Source of the DNA: Agelaius tricolor
Lineage: Eukaryota > Chordata > Aves > Passeriformes > Icteridae
Assembly: GCA_023055355.1 (NCBI GenBank)
Contig: JALJCS010000001.1
Span: 81,570,881-81,634,880, forward strand
Direction: 5' to 3'
Length of the DNA: 64,000 nt
Position numbers and translations under genes: made by a program. The notes under the pieces were generated by a model. The model did no database searches and had not been told where the DNA came from. It saw nothing but the letters and a program-made list of their open reading frames with translations. The stretch's first letter is position 1; each line of letters starts with the position of its first letter. This document shows positions 49,273 to 62,251 of the stretch, piece by piece.

Positions 49273-52200
49273 GTCAAGCAGCCTTTATATTGCTGAATGT
49301 CTCTGGACCTTGATTTCTATAGAACAGTTCCACAATTTTGTTGCTTCTATTCAGAAGGATGTTACTTCATGGAAAGCTGGGGTTAGCTATTCCCCTCCAC
49401 CATCCCTCCTGAGTGCTCTTCATGTACTGTAAAAGCAAATACATTTGTTACACTTTGAAAGTGAGGTTAGATATCTTGACTTTATGGGGATGTAGTCATG
49501 CAGAGAGATAGCAAAGAGTAGTAAATGCACTGTCAAATTTCACCTTAGTATATTTTTCAGATGTTTTGTTGGGGTTTTTTTTCCTGTGAAAATAATCTTT
49601 CAAAGACTTCGTGGCTACTTTGGTCCCTAAGACTTGAACTCATTACATCCAACTTTAAGATCCCAACTGAAGCAGCTAAGGGAGGAGACTGATGGATCCT
49701 TGGCTCACTGGCAGCTGGTGAAGAGGCACTTACAGAGAACTAATCACTTTAGGTAGACCGAAGTATGAGGTATTCATCCAGACTGAAGTATGAGTTTCTG
49801 GAGGGGAGATTTTACTCTCCTTCTGTCATCCCAGAAGAACAATTTCACTCTCTTTCACCTTTTCTCTCATTATTTCTAACAAGACACCAGAGAACACAAT
49901 TGTTTGACCGGGTTCTGGATATGTAATCTGCCTAATTCTATGAAGATGGTGAAATATTCCAAAAATAGCCTTAAAAATTTTACAACAAGTGTTCCTAATG
50001 AGTTAAAGATAATGAAATAAAGCTTCAAATATGTTTGTTGGAAGACAAGCAGTCTAGGGTTGGTCCAGCAAAGGGAATTTAGGGTAATAATAATTAGAAA
50101 GCTTTCAGATGATGCAAAAAGTATTTTGATCAAGTGCAAAATCAAGGTGGTACAAAGAGGCCTAACCCAGTGTATTATGTGAAATGATGAAGAGGGGGGG
50201 AAAGGAATACATACTGATATGTACAAACTAAAAACTTACAAATGGAACCAAGAACTGGTCAGGTTTGGTTATAAGGAGAATGCTCAGCTTTGCTCCTACA
50301 GGGCTACAACTCTGTTTCTCTGAGATGCTGTGTTGTCACTCATGCCAGAGATAAACAGGTCTATAGTTTTATCTGATGAGGGAATATACCTGCCAGCTGC
50401 CTTTAGCCCCTGGCTTACTGGGGGTGAGTGTGCGCTGTTGCACCCTATTGGAGGAAACTTAAAAGAAGCACTAAGTTTTTCTCTCAGCTTTTCTCCATTT
50501 CCTCAATAGCATCCAGCATATATGGCACAAGCACTGTACAAAGCCTCCTGTTCCCAGAAAGCATTTCTAAAGTCATGAAAAACAAAACAATTCAGTGTGA
50601 GAATGGTGTGTCCCCTTGTCATCTGAGCTCCACAGCTCTGCATCTTTCCTGCATAATGTTTCTCCAGCTGAAGTGGGCACAAGGTTATAGTTTAGATTAT
50701 TATTGCTTTCATGATGTAGTTAACAATGTCTAATGAAAGATGTTTTGTAATATTTGTTTAATAATGTTATCAGGTTGAAGTTTACTAGAGAGAGGAGAGT
50801 GAGCAGGCTGATAAAGCACCTTTGGAATTAAGACTTACAGCTAGCTTGACAAAAGGGATGTGATAGTGCCACCTCAATCTTGCTCTGAACTTTTCAACCA
50901 GAAAACTTAAAGCACTTGTAAAACACATATCAAGGTCACATGTGCAGATTTTGGAATTGGCAAAGACTGAAAAGTAACTGAGCTGTATCACTGATGTGCT
51001 GTGTCTGCAGTGTTGAGACTCCAGATTAGCTTTGCTATGCTGATATATCTGCTAGGAGTGAACAGGAGTGAACTATGCCCTTCACTATGTACTTATGGAA
51101 GACAGGGCATAGACAAAATAATTTTCCTTCCTTTCCAACCCTTGGTTCTGTAATATGGTGGTCAGACTAGCAGAGATTTTCTAGCATGAAAATAGTTGAT
51201 GCACAACTTAGGTACTAAAGGAGATTTTCATCTGGTCTAAATGAATAGAACTATTTGATTCCTAAGTTCTAAAAATAAAGTCCAATAAGGAGTTATGAAA
51301 AAACTAGCCCATTTTTTTATGTACTCTACCTGGTCTATGTTCCCTGATAACATTATTCAAAGGAAAAGCGTTGCCATAGCCCAAAAAATTGTATTCAAAA
51401 TAATTTGATTAAAATGGATAATTTCTTACAGAATAGGGTTTGAACTTTATGTAGAAATACTTGTGAAACAGCTAAGTACATTCTGGCCTAGAAGTCTGTA
51501 TATCCTTTTTCCCTGTGGAGTGGAGGTGATGGCTTTGTAACGTGCTCCAGGACTGCAGCATGAAAACTTTGCTATTTGAATTTTAATCAGTAAGACAGTA
51601 CCAGATGGCAAGATGAGCTAAATGAATTGTGTCCCACCGAAGAATCCAAGGAAGTTGCTCCATTTTAGAGGAATTTACTTAGTTTTATATTAATTGTGTG
51701 AATCTTTTTCCACTTTTACCTTTTAATTAACATCCTGTATCTTTCCATCCTAGCAGTGTTCTGTGGCCCTTCCATTGTTTGTACCTATGGGGTCTGTCTT
51801 GTCCTCATGGAATCTATCTTAAATCATCACTGTGGGAACAGGACTAAGATTCAGTGCAAGTCATAAAATGCCTGCCATTATATGGTTTTCCCATGATATT
51901 GAAAGAGTCAGCCCTACAATGTTTCCCAGAGCTGGAAAGTTTGCTAGCAGAGCACAACATGGAAGGTCTTCAGTATTCACACTGAAGCTTTACTATGATA
52001 ATATTGAAGGATTAAAAGGCAGCTTAGGTGAAATAATCATCAGTCTTATCAGCTTTTCTTCTGGAACTTTTAAAAGGGTAAATATGGATGATTTGGTTTT
52101 GCTGCTTTAAATCATAGTAACATTTGGAGATTATTCCGCTGCCATTGAAGTCAATGGTGGATCTTGGACAGAGCCTGCCTGCTTGCTTCACACCAGCTAT

Positions 52201-55200
52201 CAAAAAACTGCTGGGTGATAATAGCTGTCAGAAAACAGCAACCTGAGCTGAATGTGAGCAAAATATTGCACAGCTGGTTTCCAATGCCACAAGCTGGTTT
52301 TTTTACCATGTCAAATTGTGGATTTTAGTGTATAACTCCAGAAAACTGTCCTTTCTGCATCCATTTTCCTGGGTAACAAATTTAAATGCTTATTGCTGCC
52401 ATCCTAATATTAGCAAGGGGACTAATGACTAGTAATTGATTCCCTCCACTTGAGAATAGATATGCCTGTTGGCTGAACCCTTAGAGTCTTGTAGAAAGGC
52501 ATCAGAGAGGAAAACAAACCACTCTATAAAATTACAGAATGAGAAATTTGTCACCCAAAATGTCATGTCTGGTTTCAGTTTTTCTCTCTGTACTACCAAG
52601 ATGTTAACAGGAGAGGGAAGACTATTAGAACAGTTGTTTTCTTCTGAAAATGAGTTTTTGCACCAAGGCTATTTATGTGTAACTGGATAGTACAGTTTCT
52701 GTATATAGATAAGCAAAAGAAGCTTATTAAATTGTCTTTATAAATTTAAAAAAATAGTTATATTAGAACCCTGGAGCAATTTTGAATAGGTAAGTGTCCT
52801 AATCCAGTTAAAGATATTGAAATCACATGGATCAAAATGGTAATTAGAGCAGGTCATGTGTCAACTTGATAAAGTATTTAATGCCTAACTTTTGGTAGTG
52901 TTTGCCATAGTGGCTTTCCCCTACAATGGACAGAATAAGGAGTTTTTGAAAAAACAGTAGTGAATAGCATTTACTGCTTTGATCATAGCAAAATGACTTC
53001 ACTGAGTTCAGTGCCCTTGAGTATTTATTAATCAAATATTTTATGTCCTACATTTACAGGACAATTTAGCCATCAGATAATAAAACATCTAAAACAAAAT
53101 GGAGACTTGCAGTAACGAGTAGAATGTCAATATATTCACAATCAAGCTGTCTTCTCAGCAAGATTCTCAATGGGAAAGGCATTTATAAAAGGGATGCCAT
53201 AGGCAAAATTCTCATTAATGAGGTTAATTCAGTTCATGTGCTGAAATTTAAATTGTGGAATATTCAGATTAATTCAAACAAACATTAATACAGAAAGCAA
53301 AACGCAATATAAATACAAGTGAGTCAATATTAGTTTCATTTTGATGGAACAAATATCAAAAATATTAGAAAATCAGACTGGCAATCTTTGCCTTACACGG
53401 ATTTTTTAAGCAATATATTGAAAAACTACATTGTCTCCATAAAAGTCGGTTATACTTTTTAAAGAAAAGCCTGCAATTTACCACGTCATTTTGTTGTCTT
53501 TTTTAAAAATTTGCACATATTCAGTAATTCTCTGACATGTCTCAGCTAAAATTATAGCCATATTGTTGTCAAATTGAAAAAAATTAGATGTGTTATAAAT
53601 TAGAAATGTCTCTCGCACCAGTTCTCTTCCTAATGGGATTCAGCTGAAGTTTTCAGTATAGATGAAAATGGCGTGTGATGCAGGCAGCAAATATCGCTGA
53701 GCAGATCTTATTATGCTTCTGTCTTTTACAAAGGTCCAACAGGCCTGATTTCAGGCTGAGTTTGAGGAAGACTTTGCCATTTGGCATTTTTCAGTTTGTC
53801 CTGTGGGGCACTGGGGAATTAAATGTACCTCCCCTTTAGGCTAGATGGATTTTAGAGGATGACTGACATCTGGTGTTGAGGGAATGGACACTTGGTTTTC
53901 CATGGTCACAGTAAGCTGTTCCAGCTGGAAAGGTTGTTGGGTCGGATGGCAAGGAGCAGCAGATGAATTCCAAGGCAGGCTGATCATTTTACAGCTGAGT
54001 GAGCTGTGCGTACTGTGCTGGACAGTTTGAGGTCTTTTCGAAGAATGCTAGGCAGGATTTAAATGCTACAAATCAAAAACACCAAAAAACATCCACAGGG
54101 TATGGACTTGAGAGAATATTGAGTGATCAATAATTACTGATCCTCTTTTCTATGATTCTATAATCCCAAATATCACAGCATGAGGCATTAGAGTATTTCT
54201 GAGCTTTCTATAGGATAACATTGTGAAGCATATTTACTGATTAGTTATCCCTGCTATTATTGTTGGTATTATTCCCTTCACCACCAGGCCACATACATCA
54301 CAGCATCAAGGTGAAATATCAGCTGTCAGTCACCAGTAATTAGGTATAGGTTATGGCCATATTGAATCTCATGTCAAACAGCAGGTTTGCTTTGGAGGGT
54401 TATGGGCATAGGACAGCAGATGGTGCAGACATAAATATGTCCAAACTGCCCTTCCAGCAACTGATATCTACCAAACCACTCTGTTAACAAGGTTGCAAAA
54501 AGAGTATTCTCTTCTGGTTTATTATTCATGTGCATTTTTTTAACTCAGCCTTTTTCTTAAAGTGTGCATGTTATCATTTTTGGTATTTTCCTCGTTTCCC
54601 CTGGAAAAGGAGTACATCATCTCTGAAGACTTCTCATCTGAAGAGTGACTGTAGAAATGCATTTCCTCAACACCACCTCAACACCACCAGCTCTGATCTA
54701 ACATCTCAGAGCTAGCCACTCAATTAACAGAAATCACCTAAAAATTGCTTTCATTATTGTCCTTATAATATGCAGATTAAAAAGTGATACTACAGAAATC
54801 TGAAAGTCCACTTCCTTATATGTATACACACATTGAAAATATATGCAGAATTGTATACAGATATTTGAATATGTGTCATGTAATAAGCAAATAGCTTAAA
54901 TGCCAGATAGGGAAAAACAGAATAGCAATTCAGAAACAATAACCAAAAGCAATTGTTACAAGTTAAACCAATGAATTGCAGAATAGGGAAGAATCCAGCT
55001 ATAGATATTTGTTTTTTAAATGAAGATGAAAGTGTAATTTAACACCAAAATTGGAAGGAGAGAAATACAAGAGAAAAGACTGAAATGTGTCTTTAAGTAT
55101 CTTCAAGTGTCCAAGAAACATTTGAAAAGTAGGTTACTTTCAACACATTGTAGAATCAATATCTGGAAGTGAAGAAGAGGAGAATTCATCTCAAAGCTGT

Positions 55201-56231
55201 GCATCTGCTCTAAGACAGTCTCCTGGACTTTGTTCTTAAGGCAGTGGAGATAAGGACAGGAGCCTTCAGAAGACTCATTATCCCTTCCTAAGATGGGTTT
55301 ACCAATAGGTGAAACTGATCTGTCTCCAGGGCTGTCCATATCTGTTTACTGATGAGAGAAGGAGATTACATGGGTAGTCAGAATAAAAACTATTCTTTCT
55401 GTGAAATTTGGCTCAAGTCAGAGAATACAAACAGTCAATAATGAAACATAAACATCTAAAAGAAAATCCATGCTTTGGCCATGCCAGATCTTCCAGTCCA
55501 ACTTTTGACTGAATATTTTAATGATATGTTTACAAGCAAGCTTTCATGTGCTCTTTGAGTCTTCCTCCTGTAATTTCTATATTCTAATTATTGTAATTAT
55601 AGTCAGTATGCACACTAATGCAATCCTAAAAGTGCTTTTGATGTGCGTTTATTGCACAGCATTTCTAAGATTTTATACTTCTCTGAGGCAAACGGTTGTG
55701 GGACTAACATCAATTTGCATTACTATGGACAATTGAATCAGAACCAAGCTCAATGTCAAATTCTTCTCCTTGTGTCTGAGAAATGACTACTGTTCTTGAT
55801 GTGTCTAACACCTGCTACCTCCAGCTTGAGGGTAAAAGGATAAGTGAATGGACTTGATTTCATTTCTCAGCCTGCAGTATATCGAAGCAAAAATTAATGC
55901 AGAAGCTGAGGGGGATGTCTGCTGTGACTTTCATTTTCTAAATTAAACTTAGTCAGCCAGCATTTTGGTAATGAGTGATTTAGGAGAGCACACAGGAAGG
56001 ATAAGCAGCAATAATATGATGAACTGCAGTTTTATATTATCCATCTAAAGGTTTAGATTGACAAAACTTCAATCTTTTAAATACAAAATTTGGAATATGT
56101 GGAACTGCGTCCACCATCCTATAAATATTTTGTCTTATAACGGGAAGTAGCTCAGTTTGATTTCATTCTGAGGACATGAAAACCTCTTGTTGCCTGTACA
56201 ATCAGTACCTCTTGCTCTCTTGCTCTTTATT
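49273..56231. other. AT-rich, mostly unique noncoding DNA, no gene seen
   Basis: No supported gene. Two weak CR1-tail-like motifs occur (51120-51160 and 54148-54162) and are treated under rejected items. 53040-53860 is free of simple repeats and of recognisable transposons and is a candidate for conserved noncoding sequence. The frames here are all under about 120 codons and unrecognised. Confidence 0.5.
54665..54687. repeat. 11-bp tandem duplication
   Basis: The unit CCTCAACACCA is repeated head to tail (54665-54675 and 54676-54686) without mismatch. Confidence 0.75.
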
Positions 56232-57360
56232 TTCATAGAATCATATGATAATTCAGTTGGAAGGGATTTTTGCTGTTCAAAGCAGAGCAAGCTATGAGAC
56301 TGGGCCAGGTGGCACAAGACTTTACCTACTCAAGTCTTTAGAACTTCCAAAACTTTCTAGAAAACCTGCTTGGCTGCTTGACTCTCCTTGTAGTGAAAAA
56401 TTTTCCTTATATTCATACTGAATTACTTTTATTGAAATTTGGGCTTGCTGTTTTCAGTCTTCCACCGTGCAACTCAGGACTTCTTGGTAACTTCCCAGTA
56501 GGTACTGAGGGGTGCTGTTAGGTACCCTGAAGCTGTGTCTTTTCAAGGGTCCAAAATGCACAAACCCAGTACTCTCATACTCACAGGGCCAATGCTCTGG
56601 CCCTGGCCAGATTGTTTGTGTTCACTGAACTCACTTCAGTTTTACAATCTTCTTTTTATTCAGGGCCCTAAACTATATGCAGTTTCAAGGTGTGGTGTAA
56701 CAAGCACCGATTAGAGCAGGATAACCCTTTGCTCCAGGTTGTGCTTCTACTCACAGAGCCTGGGATGCTGTTGGAGGTCCTTGTTGCTGGGGTACACTGC
56801 TGGCCAATGTCCACCTTGTGCTCCCCAGCGTGCCCAGGTCCTTTAAACACAGATGTTTCAAGGCCTTGAGTACATCAAGGGTTTAGTTGCCTGGCCCAGC
56901 TTCCTTTGAGAACCCCAGACACTCTTGCTGTACAGGACCTGACTTCAGCCTAGTCAGGCTCTGTCAGTCCCTGTAGCAAGACCACAGCAGTGCTGAGCTC
57001 CAGCCCTTCTTCTGCTCTTTTCTGCCTGGCTGGAGCCCCCAGTTCTGCCCTGGGTCCTGTTCATCTCCTTCTCCGTCAGAGTCTGTCAGTGGACCCCATA
57101 CCAGTTCCATAGGACTGTTCCTCATGGGAGAGGACACAGTCAGTACCGGACCTCCCTCAGCTCCCTGGCTCTGGGGCTGCTGCTGGGTCACACTGCTCCT
57201 TGACAAAATACATCCCTGCCAGGCAGCCCTGGCTTGTATTTCTGCAAAGGTTTCTTCCTTCCCAGATCCAGGACTTAGCGTTTGTCCTCGCTGAATTTCC
57301 AAGGCTCCTCATGGCCCACTCCTCCAACCTGGCTAGATCTCTCTGAATGTCAGCCTTGCC
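56232..57360 (-). mobile_element. Old CR1 LINE copy, 3' region, interrupted
   Basis: The plus strand begins with the CR1 3' terminus in complement (TCATAGAATCATATGATAAT then TCAGTTGGAAGGGA). Diverged CR1 landmarks follow in order: TGAAAAATTTTCCTTATATT, TCTTTTCAAGGGT, AGTTTCAAGGTGTGGTG, GGGATGCTGTTGG and TGCCCAGGTCC. After a break come GATCCAGGACTTAGCGTTTG, TCATGGCCCACTCCTCCAAC and GATCTCTCTGAATGTCAGCC. The divergence shows it is much older than the copy at 8099. Between about 56851 and 57210 the CR1 order is broken by some 360 bases that I cannot match to CR1. No complete reverse transcriptase is present, so the element is inactive. Confidence 0.8.
56851..57210. other. Unidentified GC-richer insert within CR1
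   Basis: This segment separates two collinear CR1 parts. It is richer in G and C than the flanks. A 112-codon minus-strand frame (56964-57302) starts in CR1 sequence and continues through much of it. Its product is Gln-, Gly- and Ser-rich with no domain I recognise. It could be a nested repeat, a divergent CR1 segment, or local duplication. I see no terminal repeats, A tail or clear target-site duplication. Confidence 0.4.
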
Positions 57361-58165
57361 ATTTCCTTCATAATATATGTATGCAAACTATGCACATATA
57401 TACATAAATGCATCACTGCCCTAGATTTTAGAGTATCAAAATGGTTTAAAGGATCTGTCACCCTTCATGTCTATATACGCTTCTAAAAGAAGTACAGTGC
57501 TAATGAAATTCTGTACAATAACTGTGCTGTCTACTGTGTTTGACATGTAAAAAATAACTCTCCTAATTCTCAAGTGAATAATGCCCTCCCTGTTCTCGTT
57601 TTTGTGAAGGAGAGCAAAAACTACTACAATGTTACATTGCCTCATGCTTTTTAAAAGCAGAATAAATAATGAAGCAGTTGCAATGTTTACTGACATTTGT
57701 AGATGTCTTGTAGGTATATTAAATTGGTGTGGCTAAATTTAATTTCAGCATTTGGTTAAGAACCCAGTGAATTTTACTTTATGGCAATGAGTTTGCTACA
57801 CCATTTTGGCAGCATGCTCTTCTACTTGGAAAATGATATGTGACTACTATGGCAGGAGATGTTTCCCAATGGTATCAGACAAGTCCTATTTTAGAGTTTC
57901 TAGATGAAGCTGAAGCATTATTTTTAGAAAGATCATATTCTGGGCAGAGAGTGTTATTTGACTTTATATATTCTTTTTAGTTATCTAGAAAGATCAGATC
58001 AAAAACATAGAGTTGACTTTTCTAAAGATTTATTAATTCCTTGTAAGATGAAGATTTTTTTATATTCTTTGTAAATATCTGAAATGTAAACATTGTATTT
58101 GTTTTTTCTTTACTGGATTGCAAATGAAACTTTCTTAAATGGTGAACTTCTCACAAAAGAAATAT

Positions 58166-58216
58166 TACAAAATCGTGGAATAAGCTGAGTTGGAAAGGAC
58201 CCACAAGGAACAATTA
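58166..58216 (-). mobile_element. CR1 LINE 3'-end fragment
   Basis: GTGGAATAAGCTGAGTTGG followed by AAAGGACCCACAAGGA is the complement of the terminal 40-50 bases of a common songbird CR1 type. Similarity ends right after, so only the very 3' end was inserted or preserved. Confidence 0.7.
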
Positions 58217-58271
58217 TGGTTACACCGTATCTTGATGATGTAAAAGATTTAGGATTAATGCCTTATCTCAA

Positions 58272-58326
58272 ATAGAAAAAAAAAAAAGATAAAACAAAGA
58301 AACAACAAGCAAAAAACATCAAAAAG
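58272..58326. repeat. A-rich low-complexity tract
   Basis: An A12 run is followed by A-rich sequence with scattered C and G (such as ACAAAGAAACAACAAGC). It is simple sequence about 55 bases after the CR1 fragment, not clearly a tail of it. Confidence 0.75.
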
Positions 58327-60629
58327 GGCTTAAAACAGTCCAAAAGGCTTTTGTCTTTTTTGCACAGTATACCATATACCTAAACTATTAATTATGGGAG
58401 CTCAGTTAAGTTCCTGAGATAAGTCATGGTGAATCGGATGTTTCTTATCCACAGAATACTTAATTAAACGATATCAAACAGTTGCAGAAGATGAAATAAA
58501 ATACATTTGAGTCTAGAAAAAAACTCACTTCTGCTATGAGACCTAAGTCGAGATCCTTTTTTTGAATCAATTATATGTGAACTCTGCATTCCAAGTGAGT
58601 GTCCTATACAGTTTCTGTTCTTTATGTCTCCAGAAAGTGGGTTCTGACCCTGAGGTATGTTAATAATAACATAAAACATTAGGTTACTGCAAAATGTTTT
58701 ACTTCAGGTGAAAACATGTTGCCCAGTTAGGAAACATATAGATGTATTTTTTTCTGCTAATTAGCTACTAACCAGCTACTGTTGTGAGGGGCACCATGCA
58801 AACACACATGGAAAGAATAAGTCTCTGACCAAAAGAGAACAAAGGTGCTAAAAAGGCAATATTATCACTCTTTTTACAGAGATAGAAGAGAGGGCTAGAA
58901 AGCAGCCTGTGGTTGAACCTAGTGTTCAGTCCAGTTATTCAGTATCTCCAGTCTCTGCAGCAACTCCAAGGCTGTTCCTAATATTAACATTTGTTTAATT
59001 CTCTTGCAACTAACTTACATGGAGCTTGTCAACTAGATAAAGATTAAAGATTATACAAATGTATGCCAGCCACACTAAAAACAGAAGACTGTGTCCATTC
59101 AGCAAAATAAGTGTAGGTATTACTTTTAGGGACATAAAATGATACAAGATGTAAAAATAGTCAGAGGAGTTATAACAGCTTTAAATCCACTACTCAGTTT
59201 TATTTTTAGAAATTCCTCTTCTCATAAAGTCAGGCTGTAAGCTTGATTTTACATTAGCATCTGATCCCACTGTGGTGTAAATATCTTTAGAAATAATGGG
59301 AAAGGAAAAATGAAAATACAGAGGCACAACAAAAACTCAGAAGGTACTTAGAAGAGAATATTGCCAAAGTTCTGAACAAGAAATGTAGCATTTTGAGTGG
59401 CTTCTCGTCCCTTTTCAGTAGGTTTGTGAAAATTATCTAAGGTTTATGCATGCTGCTTCTCTATCTTCTGTAACAGTTTGAGAGACTTTATGATGCTGTA
59501 ATCTAAAAGAAAGTGTCTGTCTTACAAACATTTTCCCCATTTCCCAACTGTCTTGTTATTTCTAGGGAACACTCAGCATTACATGCAACTGCATATAAAT
59601 TCCTGTTCTTGCAATGGGTAAGACCTGTTAAACTGAAAGCAACATTCAAGTTTGAGGGATACAAAGAAGCCAAATGTTTGTTGGGTTTGGTTTTTTCCCT
59701 GTTTTTCTTCCTTACAAGCAGCTCTTAAAAAATTCAGTGATTCTGTAGTAGTCCAAAGCTCTTCAGTAATTGTAAGCCTAGTGTAGCAGCATTGCACAGA
59801 ATAGGTCAGGCATTTTCCAGTAAAGTAGGCTTTCATGTTGGATGGACATGCAGTAATGTCAACAAGCTTCCAGCTGGCTTGTCTCAGAAACCTGACTGGT
59901 CTATTTCCAGCTTACTTTTGCCTGCAGATGTCCAGGACTTTGTGGGGACTGTCCTGGGTTAAAACACTTTGTAGTGTCCCAGCTTTGTAGCCCCAGGCAC
60001 CCTAGGCATTGAGACAGTTGGTTCCAGGCTTGCTGGACCTAAAGCTTCCCACTGTCCCAATGTGGCACAGACTTCATCAGAGGCTGTATCTGATGGATTA
60101 ACGTGACTTATCTTTAGACACTTACATGAGGTACCTAAATTAGAAACTGTCAGTATGGGAGATAGGGACCTACAGACTGCAGCTGAAATTGTTGCTGGAT
60201 TAGATCTCCAGATTTCAATTTAATGTAAAAAAAAAGTGTATAATTCATATACATATACCTATTATCATCTACAATAAGATTTCTTAGGCCTCTGCTCCAA
60301 ATTTTGTATTTTAATTTCTGAAAAGAAATGCATCCTCCCTCCCAAATTCTCAGTAAAATATTTCTAAATGGCAACCCCTCTCTTTCCCATTCCATGAGTT
60401 AAACAGGTAAATTTTGAGGTTCTAGATTAAATAATTTAGTTTCATTTAAAAGAAAAATGGGACAGAACTGTAACATCCAGAGACAGAAGAGACAGGTAGT
60501 TATTTTCACTGCTTAAAGGCAACACTATCTTAAAATGCAAGTGTGTAAGAGGATAGTAAGGACAGCTTTCACTGTTATTTTCATATTGTTCCTTCAACGG
60601 GCTTTTTTTGGGGTGGATCACAAGTCCTT

Positions 60630-60652
60630 ATGGATTTATTTAATAAATCCAT
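60630..60652. other. Perfect 11-bp palindrome
   Basis: ATGGATTTATT (60630-60640), one central T, then AATAAATCCAT (60642-60652). A third, partial ATGGATTT copy follows at 60661. This is a perfect dyad that might extrude or bind a homodimeric factor, or may be chance in AT-rich DNA. Confidence 0.6.
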
Positions 60653-62251
60653 ATATGTATATGGATTTCTTTAAGAAACCATCTCTCTATTCCCCTTAAC
60701 AGCTCAAAGCTGAACTTTAAAATGGCATATGTTTCTGATTGAATTTTCCTGTTGTTGATGCCTTGGATATTTGATTCAGATAATTAATCCAAACTACAAA
60801 AGCACAGAAGTAGAGACCATGGATGTTGATTTTAATACGTGGTTGCAGTTGTCCAGAATTGAGGATTATTATTTTGGTTTTATCCATAACAATAACATAC
60901 TTAGCTAGCCTGGGAAGTCTAGAAATTTGACTATAAGTCTTGAGACTAAAAAATGTGTCCTGCTATTTCCAGAATTTTGAGGTATGGTGAGACCACGAAT
61001 ACTGCACAACTTACACATCTCCAAATTTTGATCCTTTTGTTCCTCAACATAATTGAAGGACATTAAAAACACAGTCATGACAATAAAAGCTCAGTTGCTT
61101 AAACAGCATTTTCTAGTCTTTGAGAACTTTTCTGGTCATGCATTAGGTGAAAAAAAAGAAAGGCATTTGCTTTCAGCTGATGTTTAATCCAAATATTACA
61201 ACAGTTTTTTTCCTCCAAGCTTAACCAGTGTGTATAAGTCTTAGTCAATGTCTTTTGAATCTTCACTCTCAGGGACAGACTCCCTGGTAGAGTTTTTCTT
61301 CTTTGTGCCACTTCCACAATGAAAGGCATTTGGAAACCTGGGTAATTTGCAGTCCAGCTTAGATTCATAATTCTGCACAGACAGCATGGCTCAAGATATC
61401 TAGATAGCTACAGTGTGCATGACCTGTCTGCTCTCCGCTACTCTTGTGCAGTGATGATTCAGACCCTGCTTAGGCTTTGAAGAGAGAAGTATGTGCTTTA
61501 AGTACATAATGATTCCAAACAAAAAAGGCTTAAATATCTTCTTTTGAGAGCTTGGCCAAAGCACGCCTAAGAGGCCAACCTATAATTTAAAAAATAAGGA
61601 AAACTCTGGAATGGGTCAGCAGGGCCCCTTTATAGTTTAAATATTATGCTGGTTTGGATTTTGGCATTCTCTGGGATTTCATATATCACTCAGTGCCAAC
61701 TGATAGCCTGCGAGTTGAGTCAGTATGCAGCTGACTTATGGTCCCATCCTTTTTTCAACTAGATTGCTGTGGAACTTCTGGTTCTCATTTGAGTTTGTTT
61801 TTATACTTTTGCCAGTTGTTGAATATTTCCCCATTCCCCTTTGTCAATAGGATTTAATATATTTTATGTTTGGGGTTTTTTTAATGAATATCTCTTTTGT
61901 TTAGCAATTTTCCAACACTGTAGGAATATTTCCTTACTCCTTCTAATGTTTCTGAAATAGGGTGGTACTTTGAAGTAAGATGTTTTAAACTGATTAGTGG
62001 TCTTCATCTTTTTTATAAGTATTTTAGTGGTTTAGTCTTCATGGTTTTTCCTGATTTCTTAGACAAATATACCATACCTATTACACAAGCATTCAATCAC
62101 AGATTCTTTACTCCTCCATGGGTTTCCTGTATGTTTTATCCTATTGGTCTAAACCATATAAAGCAAAAAACCAGAGATGGTTAGAAATTAATATTATTGA
62201 ATACTATTCCTACAGCATAAGTAAGTCATGCCACATCTATATCTTAACATG

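Larger units (their letters stand above)
57361..62251. other. AT-rich noncoding DNA with a small CR1 relic, no gene seen
   Basis: No supported gene. It holds a CR1 3'-end fragment and an A-rich tract (listed separately). The block 59870-60090 has a more mixed composition and begins its inner part with TGTCCTGGGTTAAAACAC (59948), which looks LTR-like but could not be followed into a recognisable LTR. Confidence 0.5.

Noticed and set aside
51120..51160. CTTCCTTTCCAACCCTTGG then TTCTGTAAT, like a plus-strand CR1 3' tail
   Set aside because: Only about 30 bases match and the upstream sequence does not look like CR1, so the evidence is too thin to annotate.
54148..54162. TTCTATGATTCTATAAT, like the terminal CR1 octamer repeat
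   Set aside because: Two short AT-rich units without any upstream CR1 sequence can arise by chance.
59948..60080. LTR-like opening TGTCCTGGGTTAAAACAC
   Set aside because: No LTR body, polyadenylation signal or matching end could be followed from it.
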